From NCBI GenBank assembly GCA_964517075.1, contig CAZFAT010000267.1:1-6800 (forward strand): a DNA stretch of 6,800 nt, in the 5' to 3' direction. The DNA comes from CAZFAT01 sp964517075 (GTDB lineage Bacteria; Acidobacteriota; Vicinamibacteria; Vicinamibacterales; SCN-69-37). Below, in pieces: positions 1-6,762 of this stretch (positions are counted from its first letter, which is position 1; every line of letters starts with the position of its first letter). A program made the translations under genes and the position numbers. The notes under the pieces were generated by a model. The model was not told where the DNA came from. It did not search any database and saw only the letters and a list, made by a program, of their open reading frames with translations.

Positions 1-1843
1 GCGCCTCCGTCTCCGTCCACGGCGCCACCACCGGCAGGGCCGCCTCGTCGTCCAGCCGATCGGCGCCCGCGGTGTCGCCGCCGAACAGGCGCGACTGGCC
101 CTGATCGCGGTCCTTCTGATGGCGGCTGCCGTGATCGAGGATACGGTCGAGCGCTGCCAGCAGGCGCGGTCGCCACGCCCGGTAGTCGTCGGCGCCGGCG
201 GGCGCGAGTGAGTCGAACGCCCCCGCGCGGATCAGGCTCTCGAGGACCTTCTTGTTGACCAGCCTCAGATCCACATGCTCGGCCAGCTCGAAGAGCGACC
301 GGATGCGCCCGCCGAGGACGCGCCGGGCGTCCAGGACGGACCGCAGCGCGCTCTCCCCCACTCCCTTGACGGCGCCCAGCCCGAACCGCACCCCGTCCGG
401 CTCGACGCGGAACGGCCACTCGCTGGCGTTGACGTCGGGTGGCAGGATGGGGACGGCCAGGTCGCGGCACTCTGCGAGGTAGAGCGCGACTTTGTCAGAG
501 TTCGGCGATTCGATCGTGAGGAGCGCCGCCATGAAGTGACGCGGGTAGTTGGCCTTGAGATAGGCGGTCTGGTAGGCCAGCAGCGCGTAGGTCGTCGAGT
601 GGGCCTTGGGGAACCCGTACCCGGCGAAGTACTCGATCAGCTCGAAGAGCCGCGTCGCCTTCTTCTCGGGAATGCTGCGCGCGACACAGCCCTGGACGAA
701 GGCGTCGCGCTGCGCCTGCATCTTGGCGGCGTCCTTCTTCCCCATCGCGCGGCGCAGCTCGTCGGCCTGTCCCAGCGTGAAGCCGGCGAGCTCACTCGCC
801 AGGCGCATGACTTGTTCCTGGTACGCGATGACGCCGTAGGTTTCCTTGACGAGCGGCTCCATCTGCGGCAGCTCGTACTTCACCTCGACCCGGCCGTGCT
901 TCCGGTTGATGTAGTCGTCGACGACACCGCCACGGAGCGGGCCCGGCCGGTACAGGGCGTTCAGGGCGATGAGATCCTCGAGGCACTGCGGGCGGGCCTT
1001 CCGCAGCGTCTCGCGCATGCCCGAGCTCTCGAACTGGAACACGCCGTAGGTCTGCCCGTTCTGGAAAAGCTGGTAGGTCGCGGCATCGTCCAGGGGAAGG
1101 TCCGCGAGGACGATCCGCTGCCCCGTGGTTTCCTCGATGTGCTTCACGGCGTCGTCGAGCAGCGTGAGCGTGCTGAGACCCAGGAAGTCCATCTTCAGGA
1201 GGCCGATACGGTCGATCTCCTTCATGGCCCACTGCGTGATGACCTCGCCGTTGTCCTTGGAGCTGCGATAGAGCGGCACGAACTCGGTCAGCGGCCGGGG
1301 CGCGATGACCACACCGGCCGCGTGCACCGAGGCGTGGCGGGTCATGCCTTCGAGCCGCCGGGCCACCGCCAGCAACGTGCGCACCTGCTCGTCGCGGCCC
1401 TCGAGCTCCGCCAGCGCCGGGTTCTCCGCGAGCGCCATCTCCAGCGTCATGTCGAGCTGGTTGGGGATCAGCTTGGCGACGCGATCGACCTCGGCAATCG
1501 GGATTTCCATGACGCGGCCGACGTCGCGCACGGCGGCGCGGGCCTTCATGGTGCCGAAGGTGATGATCTGCGCGACGTTTTCGCGGCCGTACTTCTCGGT
1601 GACGTAGGCAATGACTTCGCCGCGCCGGCGCTCGCAGAAGTCCACGTCGATGTCGGGGAGCGTCACCCGTTCGGGGTTCAGGAACCGCTCGAAGTACAGG
1701 TCGAAGTGCAGCGGGTCGACGTCGGTGATGCGCAGGCTGTAGGCGACGAGGCTGCCCGCCGACGACCCGCGGCCCGGGCCGACGGGAATGCCGTGCTCGC
1801 GCGCGTAGCGGCTGAAGTCCCAGACGAGGAGGAAGTACCCGCG
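1..1843 (-). CDS. dnaE: DNA polymerase III alpha subunit, catalytic part, continuing in the same frame after the amber codon; 3' end outside window
   Basis: The frame stays open for 614 codons after the TAG, to the window edge, and every landmark of DnaE is present. Numbering is from the ATG at 2878. GYFLLVWDF follows at 347-355 and GPGRGSSAGS at 367-376. LPDIDVDFC at 407-415 supplies two catalytic aspartates (D409, D411). MDFLGL at 563-568 supplies the third (D564, matching E. coli D555). The fingers carry YRPGP at 643-647, and GYGFPKAHS lies at 753-761. A helix-hairpin-helix GLGAVKGVG lies at 833-841. The family is about 1,150-1,200 residues, so roughly 200 C-terminal residues (OB fold and tau-binding region) lie beyond the edge. 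No ATG lies between the stop and the active-site aspartates, and the only nearby GTG is immediately before them. Independent re-initiation could therefore not give a working polymerase. The frame shows no sign of decay apart from the stop. Confidence 0.93.
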
Positions 1844-1846
1844 CTA
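1844..1846 (-). other. In-frame TAG (codon 345) inside dnaE
   Basis: The minus strand reads ATG AAA TAG CGC GGG TAC TTC. In homologues this stretch is M-x-(F/Y)-x-G-Y-F-L-I-V, so the stop replaces an aromatic residue. TAC or TAT (Tyr) to TAG is a single transversion; TGG (Trp) to TAG would be a single transition, but Trp is not usual here. The frame is identical on both sides, so no indel is involved. This could be a base-call or assembly error, a real recent nonsense mutation, or a suppressed or read-through codon. The sequence alone cannot decide. Confidence 0.9.
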
Positions 1847-2878
1847 TTTCATCCGGGTGATCAGCTCGATCTCGTAATTGAGCCGCGCCTCGTAGTCGGC
1901 CATCGGGCGGCGCAACTCCCCGCGGGCCTCGCGCTCGCGCAGCCGGACCAGCCGGTCCGCGAACCCTTGCCGCACCATGTGCGCGAAGTAGGTGTCGACG
2001 GTGTAGCCTGGCGGGACCGCGAAGTTCGGCAGGTGCGCGCCGCCCTTCGGCAGCGTGACGTTGCACCGTTCCGCAATGGCCAGGGTGTTGCGCAGCGCCT
2101 CGGGATAGTCCGCAAACACGGCCGCCATCTCGTCGGCTGACTTCAGGAAGAACTGGTCCCCGAAGTACTTCAGCCGCTTGTCGTCGCTGACGCTCTTGCC
2201 CGTGCCGATGCACAGCAGCACGTCGTGCGCGTGCTGGTCGGTCTGGCGCAGGTAGTGGACGTCGTTCGTGCAGACGAGTGGCAGGCCCAGGTCGCGTGCG
2301 AGCGGCACGATGCCCGTGTTGACCACGCGCTGCTCGTCGAGGCCCTGGTACTGCATCTCGAGGAAAAACCGATCCGGGCCCAGGATGTCGCGATAGCAGG
2401 CCGCCGCGTCCAGCGCGCGGCGCGGCTGGTCGGACCGCAGGCCCGTTGCCACCTCGCCCTTCAGGCAACTGCTCAGGCCGATGAGGCCGGCGGCGTGCTT
2501 CGCCAGCAGGCTCTTGTCGATGCGCGGCTTGTAGTAGAAGCCCTCGGTGTACCCCGCCGAGACGAGCTTGATGAGGTTCGCGAACCCCTCGGGGGTTTCG
2601 GCCAGCAGGACGAGATGGTTCGCGGTTTCCCCCGGCTGCCCGGATCGGTCCGTGCGGCTCCCGGGCGCCACGTACACCTCGCAGCCGAGGATGGGCGTGA
2701 TGCCGCGCTTGCGGGCCTCGTCGTGGAAGGTCACCGCCGAGAACAGGTTGCCGTGCTCGGTCACCGCCACGGCCGGCATCTTCAGCGCCGCCACCCGGTC
2801 GAGCAGCTCACCGATGCGGCACGCTCCGTCGAGGAGTGAGAACTCGGTGTGCAAGTGGAGATGGACGAACTCGGCCAT
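1844..2878 (-). CDS. dnaE: DNA polymerase III alpha subunit, N-terminal part (PHP domain), ended by an in-frame amber codon
   Basis: This is the 5' part of the gene for the catalytic subunit of the replicative DNA polymerase: 344 residues, then TAG at codon 345. Residues 1 to about 270 form the PHP domain. They include the opening HLHLHTEFSLLDG (6-18), TEHGN (40-44), GCEVYV (65-70) and TNDVHY (204-209). The beginning of the polymerase palm follows and breaks off at ITRMK. The opening motif is that of the main replicative DnaE, not of the mutagenic DnaE2/ImuC. I chose the ATG at 2878 (MAEFVHLHLH), which is the usual family start; an in-frame GTG at 2890 would overlap the end of guaA. The gene begins 2 nt after the guaA stop, so the two are probably co-transcribed and translationally coupled. 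Taken literally, this ORF encodes a PHP fragment with no polymerase active site. It belongs to the same gene as the entry at 1-1843. Confidence 0.93.
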   Translation of the reverse strand: MAEFVHLHLHTEFSLLDGACRIGELLDRVAALKMPAVAVTEHGNLFSAVTFHDEARKRGITPILGCEVYVAPGSRTDRSGQPGETANHLVLLAETPEGFANLIKLVSAGYTEGFYYKPRIDKSLLAKHAAGLIGLSSCLKGEVATGLRSDQPRRALDAAACYRDILGPDRFFLEMQYQGLDEQRVVNTGIVPLARDLGLPLVCTNDVHYLRQTDQHAHDVLLCIGTGKSVSDDKRLKYFGDQFFLKSADEMAAVFADYPEALRNTLAIAERCNVTLPKGGAHLPNFAVPPGYTVDTYFAHMVRQGFADRLVRLREREARGELRRPMADYEARLNYEIELITRMK

Positions 2879-2880
2879 CG

Positions 2881-4416
2881 CTATTCCCACTCGATGGTGG
2901 CCGGCGGCTTGGAGCTGATGTCGTAGACGACGCGGTTCACGCCCCGCACCTCGTTCACAATCCGCGAGGAGATGCGGCCGAGCAGGTCGTGCGGCAACCG
3001 CGCCCAGTCAGCCGTCATGCCGTCCTGACTCTCGACCGCGCGCACGGCAATCGTGTCCTCGTAGGTCCGTTCGTCGCCCATGACACCCACGCTCTGGATG
3101 GGCAACAGCACGGCGAACGACTGCCAGAGCCGGCGGTACCACCCGGCCTGGCGGATCTCATCGGCGACGATGGCGTCGGCCCGGCGGAGCAGGACGAGCC
3201 GCTCTCGCGTGATGGGGCCCAACAGTCGCACCGCGAGGCCCGGGCCCGGAAACGGCTGCCGCCACACGAACTCGTCATCGAGTCCGAGCGACGTGCCCAG
3301 CGCGCGGACTTCGTCCTTGAACAGGTCGCGCAGCGGCTCGACCAGCGTGAACCGCATCCGGTCCGGCAGTCCGCCGACGTTGTGGTGGCTCTTGATGGCG
3401 GCCGACGGCCCGACGACCGAGACGCTCTCGATGACGTCGGGATACAGCGTGCCCTGCGCCAGGAAATCAAACGAGCCCAGTTCGCTCGCGCGCGATTCGA
3501 AGACGTCGATGAACGCGCCGCCGATGATCTTCCGCTTCCGTTCGGGATCGGCGACGCCCGTCAGCCGGTCGAGGAACAGATCCGAGGCGTCAACGAAATC
3601 GAACGGCAGGCCGAGCTTCGCGAACCGCAGCCGCACCTGTTCGGCCTCGTGCAGCCGGAGCAGCCCGTTGTCCACGAAGATGCAGGTCAACTGGTCGCCA
3701 ATGGCCCGGTGCAGCAGCACCGCCGCCACGGTCGAGTCCACGCCGCCCGACAGGCCGCACACCACCCGCCCCTTCCCTACCGTCTCCCGGATGCGGGCAA
3801 TGCTGTCGTCGGCAAACGACGCCATCGTCCAGTCGCCGCGGCAGCCGCAGACGCCGACCGCGAAGTTCTGCAGGATGTCGCTGCCCCGGTCCGTGTGCGC
3901 GACCTCGGGATGGAACAGGAGCCCGTAGAGCCGCCGCGACGGGTCCTGCATGGCCGCCACGGGCGCATTGGCCGAGGTGGCGACCACATCGAAACCGGCG
4001 GGCGGCCGGGCCACGTAGTCGCCGTGGCTGGCCCAGACACGCAGCGAGGCCGGCAGGTTCTGGAAGAGCGGCGCGCCGTCGATGAGGTTCACCGTCGCCA
4101 GCCCGTATTCGCGCTGCGGGGCGTGCGCCACCTCCCCGCCCAGGGCGTCGGTCATGAGCTGCATCCCGTAGCAGATGCCGAGCGTCGGCGTGCCCAGGTC
4201 GAAAATCGCGGGATCCGTGCGCGGCGCGCCGGGCTCCGAGACGCTTCGCGGCCCCCCGGAGAAGATGAGGCCCGCCGGCTGGCGGCGCGCGATCTCCGCG
4301 GCCGACGTCGACGGCGGCAGAATCTCCGAGTACACCGACAGCTCGCGCAGCCGACGCGCAATCAATTGCGTGTACTGCGACCCGAAATCGAGAACGACAA
4401 TCGTCTGATGTGTCAC
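2881..4416 (-). CDS. guaA: GMP synthase (glutamine-hydrolysing)
   Basis: GMP synthase converts XMP to GMP in the cytoplasm, using ATP and ammonia from glutamine; this is the last step of guanine nucleotide synthesis. The protein is 511 residues (E. coli 525) and complete. The N-terminal class I glutamine amidotransferase opens with VVLDFGSQYTQLIARR. It has nucleophile Cys82 in GICYGMQL and the partners His169 and Glu171 in FHPEV. The ATP pyrophosphatase domain has its P-loop SGGVDST at 223-229, then TLYPDVIES, KSHHNVGG and PFPGPGLAVR. The C-terminal dimerisation domain ends in the canonical SKPPATIEWE. No ATG start exists: the frame has a stop at 4468-4470, leaving a TTG at 4437 or a GTG at 4416. 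I chose GTG because MTHQTIVVLDFGSQY matches the usual family N-terminus; the TTG would add seven residues. It is the first gene of a probable guaA-dnaE operon. Confidence 0.97.
   Translation of the reverse strand: MTHQTIVVLDFGSQYTQLIARRLRELSVYSEILPPSTSAAEIARRQPAGLIFSGGPRSVSEPGAPRTDPAIFDLGTPTLGICYGMQLMTDALGGEVAHAPQREYGLATVNLIDGAPLFQNLPASLRVWASHGDYVARPPAGFDVVATSANAPVAAMQDPSRRLYGLLFHPEVAHTDRGSDILQNFAVGVCGCRGDWTMASFADDSIARIRETVGKGRVVCGLSGGVDSTVAAVLLHRAIGDQLTCIFVDNGLLRLHEAEQVRLRFAKLGLPFDFVDASDLFLDRLTGVADPERKRKIIGGAFIDVFESRASELGSFDFLAQGTLYPDVIESVSVVGPSAAIKSHHNVGGLPDRMRFTLVEPLRDLFKDEVRALGTSLGLDDEFVWRQPFPGPGLAVRLLGPITRERLVLLRRADAIVADEIRQAGWYRRLWQSFAVLLPIQSVGVMGDERTYEDTIAVRAVESQDGMTADWARLPHDLLGRISSRIVNEVRGVNRVVYDISSKPPATIEWE
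2885..2888 (-). promoter_or_regulatory. Weak ribosome-binding site for dnaE inside the guaA 3' end
   Basis: GGGA, overlapping the last sense codons of guaA, lies 6 nt before the dnaE ATG at 2878. It is a short, weak Shine-Dalgarno match. With only 2 nt between the guaA TAG and the dnaE ATG, ribosomes finishing guaA could re-initiate on dnaE. That is inferred from spacing. Confidence 0.35.
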
Positions 4417-4440
4417 AAGCGGCTGGGAGCGAAGCAAGGA

Positions 4441-4456
4441 CGAGGCCGGTGCCTCG
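4441..4456 (-). repeat. Small hairpin in the guaA leader
   Basis: A perfect 6-bp inverted repeat with a 4-nt loop (CGAGGC, loop, GCCTCG) lies between the predicted guaA transcription start and the start codon. No T-run follows, so it is not an intrinsic terminator. It ends 3 nt before the alternative TTG start at 4437, which would be poorly accessible, and 24 nt before the favoured GTG at 4416. A regulatory role is speculative, because short GC stems are common in GC-rich DNA. Confidence 0.35.
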
Positions 4457-4468
4457 CGCGAACATCGC

Positions 4469-4474
4469 TATTAT
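4469..4474 (+). promoter_or_regulatory. Possible TATTAT -10 box for the beta-propeller gene
   Basis: TATTAT on the plus strand (5 of 6 match to TATAAT) overlaps the guaA -10 box almost completely. A start about 7 nt downstream would fall at 4481, on the GTG start codon itself, implying a leaderless or near-leaderless mRNA. No -35 match is visible. This is inferred from position only. Confidence 0.35.
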
Positions 4475-4475
4475 A
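4470..4475 (-). promoter_or_regulatory. Perfect TATAAT -10 box for guaA-dnaE
   Basis: TATAAT on the minus strand stands out in very GC-rich surroundings, in the short gap between divergent genes. A transcript would start near 4463, giving a leader of about 47 nt to the GTG at 4416. No good -35 hexamer is visible 16-18 nt upstream (the best is GGTCGT-like), and there is no TGn extension. Confidence 0.55.
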
Positions 4476-4480
4476 AGCGG

Positions 4481-5731
4481 GTGATATGTCGGACGACCAC
4501 GATATGTGGGGGTGTCGCGATCGTCCTGCACCTGCTGCTACCCGCCGGGCACCTTGTCGCGACATCGGCGTCCCAGGACGTTCCCGCGGCGCCCGCCCCC
4601 GCTCCGGCTCCTCAGACATCTCCGCCGCCGCCTCCGCAGACGCCTCTCGCTCCGCCCGCGGCTCCTGCGCCTGTCACGCCGGCTCCAGCGGCGCCTGGCG
4701 CCTCCTCCGCTGGAGCGTACGAGCGCGCCTGGACCGTGTCCGTCGCGTCCGAGGGTGCCAACGCATCCGTGCCTATCGCTCTGGCCATCGCCACGGGCGT
4801 GGTCGTGCTCGCCGCGGAGAACCGGCCGCTCGAAGCGCGATCGCTCGAGGACGGCGCCGTCGTGTGGACGAGCCCCGCGGCGCTGACGGCGCCGGTGGTG
4901 AGCGACGGACGTCTCTTCGGCGTGGGCGGCGGCGAGCTGCGCGCGGTCGCGCTCGAGAAGGGCGAACGGCTCTGGACCGCGGCGCTGGGCGGCGCGACGC
5001 CCGGCCCCAGCGTGGTGGGCGACCTGCTGGTGGTGCCGAGCGGACCCGAGCTGCGCGCGTATCGTCCGGCCGACGGCGGGGAGATCTGGCGCCACGCGCT
5101 GCCCGCGCCCGCCGTGCAGCGTCCGCTGGCTGCCGGAGCGCTGGTCGTCGTCGCCCTCGCCGGCAATGAGGTCGCCGCCTTCGACCGGACGACGGGGACC
5201 GCGGTCTGGCGCACGCCGCTCGATTCGGCGCCGAGCGCGATGGCCGCGAGCGCCGATCGGATCTTCTTCGGCACCGCGTCCGGGGCCGTGTGCGCGCTGC
5301 GACTCGCGGACGGCAAACTGAGTCGGTGCTTTCGGACCGCCCCGGTGCCGTCCGCCGGCGCACCGGTCGTCCATGGGGCGTCCGTGTTCTTCGCCCTCTT
5401 CGACAATACGCTGCGTGCGTTCACCGCGGCTGGCCTCACGCTCACCCGCCTGGAGTCGCTGCCGGCCCGGCCGGCGCTTGGGCCCCAGCGCGCCGGTAGT
5501 AATCTGGCCAAACCGCTGGTGACGAGCGCGTTTGCCGTTGCCTCGCTCGACACGCCGTCGCCCGTCACGCTGGTCTCCGCGTTCGACAAGGCGACAGGCC
5601 CGGTCTTTCAGGACGCGGCCGCGTCGCCCGATGGCAGTTGGCTGGTCAGTCTCTCGACCGATCCGAGCGGGCGCCTTTGGCTCGTGGGCTACCGGCCGAA
5701 GCCAGCCGCCGCGCCATCGCCGAACAAATAG
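4481..5731 (+). CDS. Exported PQQ-like beta-propeller repeat protein
   Basis: The protein is 416 residues and begins with GTG; no in-frame ATG lies near. Residues 1 to about 30 look like a signal peptide, with a hydrophobic core VAIVLHLLL and possible cleavage near TSA-SQD (30). There is no lipobox. Residues 34-78 are a Pro/Ala-rich flexible tether. From about 84 to 404 there are recurring strands of the PQQ/BamB type, A-x-D-x-x-T-G-x-x-x-W. Copies lie at about 119-130, 153-169, 191-207 and 231-247 with tryptophans 129, 165, 203 and 243, then degenerate copies near 270, 311 and 365. That is six or seven blades. The only cysteines in the mature part are 270 and 283, a possible disulfide pair. 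It probably acts in the periplasm or at the surface as a binding or scaffold protein. A BamB-like role is possible but unsupported, because no lipid anchor or bam neighbours are seen. Nothing shows that it binds PQQ or is an enzyme. Confidence 0.88.
   Translation: MICRTTTICGGVAIVLHLLLPAGHLVATSASQDVPAAPAPAPAPQTSPPPPPQTPLAPPAAPAPVTPAPAAPGASSAGAYERAWTVSVASEGANASVPIALAIATGVVVLAAENRPLEARSLEDGAVVWTSPAALTAPVVSDGRLFGVGGGELRAVALEKGERLWTAALGGATPGPSVVGDLLVVPSGPELRAYRPADGGEIWRHALPAPAVQRPLAAGALVVVALAGNEVAAFDRTTGTAVWRTPLDSAPSAMAASADRIFFGTASGAVCALRLADGKLSRCFRTAPVPSAGAPVVHGASVFFALFDNTLRAFTAAGLTLTRLESLPARPALGPQRAGSNLAKPLVTSAFAVASLDTPSPVTLVSAFDKATGPVFQDAAASPDGSWLVSLSTDPSGRLWLVGYRPKPAAAPSPNK
5689..5731. other. 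Tail-to-tail overlap of two convergent genes
   Basis: The last 13 sense codons plus the stop of the plus-strand propeller gene are antisense to the last codons of the minus-strand membrane protein gene, an overlap of 43 bp. Both ends are low-complexity (RPKPAAAPSPNK against FGDGAAAGFGR), so neither tail is likely to be structured. I see no intrinsic terminator for either gene at the junction. Confidence 0.8.
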
Positions 5732-6732
5732 CTCGCAGGCGGCTCGTCGGGAGTGTGCCGCGGCCACCGTTGGGCGGAGAAGCGCCGGTATTGCGTCTGG
5801 TACGCGACGAGCGTCGCCGACTGCATGTATTGCAGCAGCAAGCCGCGAAGCAGCCAGGCCGCGGCCTGAAGTGGCAGGAAGGCCAGGCCGACGACGGGCA
5901 GCCACGCCATTACTCCTAATCCGGCGGCGGTCAGCAGGGAGGCCGTGCCCGCCATGATGCGGACAGCCGCCATCACGCAGAGGATGCCCAGCACTGGGCG
6001 TGTCCGCGCGACGAGGAACCGTCCGAGGCGGCCGATGGCCACGGACACCTGACAGTCGTCGGTCACCACGACGAGGCGCAGGAGGTCGTGCAGCAGGTGC
6101 GCCATCCAGAGAATGACGATGCCCCCGCTCGTGGCCACGAACACGATGGCCGGCCACGGCGTGGTGTCTTCGCCCACCGCCGCGGGCGGATGCGCGCTCG
6201 CGCCCACCGTCAGCACGTAGGCGGCTGCGACGAGAAGGTAGGCGATGCCCAGTCCGAGTGCGAGCAGCGCGGCGCGGCGCCAGAACGTCCTGATGCCCTT
6301 CACCACAATTGGCAGGCGGAAGCTGGTGGCGTGCCGAACCTCGCGCCATGTGGTCTCGTCGTAGCGCGGCCGCGGCGCCGTCCGCTCGGCGGCCACGAGC
6401 ACGGCGAGCGTGCCTGCTTTCAGAGCGAACACCAGCGGCGCACCTGCCAGGCCCACCACACCAATGGCGGTGATGAACGACGCGAGGGCGATGGGGCGGG
6501 TGGCGAGCGAATGGACGATCGCTTCCATGGCCGCCCGCGGACCGTCGGTCATCAGGCCGCCGAGATCCGGCGCCACGAGCGCCGCGATCACAAGCCCGCC
6601 GCCGAGGGCGGGAAGCGCGAGAGCGAGTTTCAGACCGGTGTCGAGAACGAAGTCGATGAGGACGACCGGCCAGGCCGTCGCCGTCACCCAGGCACCGCGA
6701 AGGAGTGCGGCCCGCAACGGCAGGGGGATCAT
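5689..6732 (-). CDS. Multi-pass inner-membrane protein of unknown function
   Basis: I do not recognise this family. The 347-residue protein is strongly hydrophobic. Likely membrane segments lie near residues 14-30, 35-55, 80-117 (one or two spans), 155-177, 193-222 and 245-297 (two spans), so about six to eight in all. A charged loop (about 116-150, with RPRYDETTWREVRH) separates the halves, and another hydrophilic stretch covers about 224-244. The tail (316-347) is hydrophilic and probably cytoplasmic. No catalytic motif, nucleotide-binding loop or transporter signature is evident. I chose the ATG at 6732 (MIPLPLRAALL). An upstream ATG at 6774 would add MPRCYTRRDFVDVC, whose codons have weaker third-position GC than the rest and which would start upstream of the TATACT box. 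The stop overlaps the end of the propeller gene. Confidence 0.82.
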   Translation of the reverse strand: MIPLPLRAALLRGAWVTATAWPVVLIDFVLDTGLKLALALPALGGGLVIAALVAPDLGGLMTDGPRAAMEAIVHSLATRPIALASFITAIGVVGLAGAPLVFALKAGTLAVLVAAERTAPRPRYDETTWREVRHATSFRLPIVVKGIRTFWRRAALLALGLGIAYLLVAAAYVLTVGASAHPPAAVGEDTTPWPAIVFVATSGGIVILWMAHLLHDLLRLVVVTDDCQVSVAIGRLGRFLVARTRPVLGILCVMAAVRIMAGTASLLTAAGLGVMAWLPVVGLAFLPLQAAAWLLRGLLLQYMQSATLVAYQTQYRRFSAQRWPRHTPDEPPASYLFGDGAAAGFGR

Positions 6733-6756
6733 GCAGACGTCAACGAAATCGCGGCG

Positions 6757-6762
6757 AGTATA
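6757..6762 (-). promoter_or_regulatory. Candidate TATACT -10 box upstream of the membrane protein gene
   Basis: TATACT on the minus strand (5 of 6 match) lies 24 nt before the ATG at 6732, and a transcript would start near 6750. No convincing -35 hexamer or Shine-Dalgarno sequence is visible. The rest of 6733-6800 shows nothing else I can identify. Confidence 0.35.

Noticed and set aside
1820..1846. Programmed insertion of pyrrolysine at the TAG
   Set aside because: The position is a conserved aromatic in a structural motif of a polymerase, not a known pyrrolysine site. No pyl genes are in the window, and I see no special downstream structure.
1841..1850. A frameshift at the T-run next to the dnaE stop
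   Set aside because: The family sequence is in the same frame on both sides of the TAG, so a substitution is enough and an indel would break the frame.
1800..1900. Split-intein or split-gene organisation of dnaE, as in cyanobacteria
   Set aside because: No extra sequence interrupts the family alignment. The frame passes straight from ITRMK through one stop codon to RGYFLLV, with no intein motifs.
275..2140. A plus-strand open frame of 621 codons opposite dnaE
   Set aside because: It is antisense to a convincing DnaE frame, and its product is an Arg/Val/His/Asp-rich composition typical of shadow frames in GC-rich DNA. It has no domain.
1..2878. Error-prone DnaE2/ImuC, or an old pseudogene copy
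   Set aside because: The N-terminus and motifs are of the main DnaE1 type. Apart from one codon there is no decay, which an old pseudogene would show.
2836..4476. A plus-strand open frame of 546 codons opposite guaA
   Set aside because: It is a complement shadow of the canonical GMP synthase, low in complexity and without recognisable motifs.
4538..6349. A minus-strand open frame of 603 codons spanning the propeller gene and part of the membrane gene
   Set aside because: It crosses two better-supported genes in a different frame, and its product is an Arg/Gly/Ala-rich shadow.
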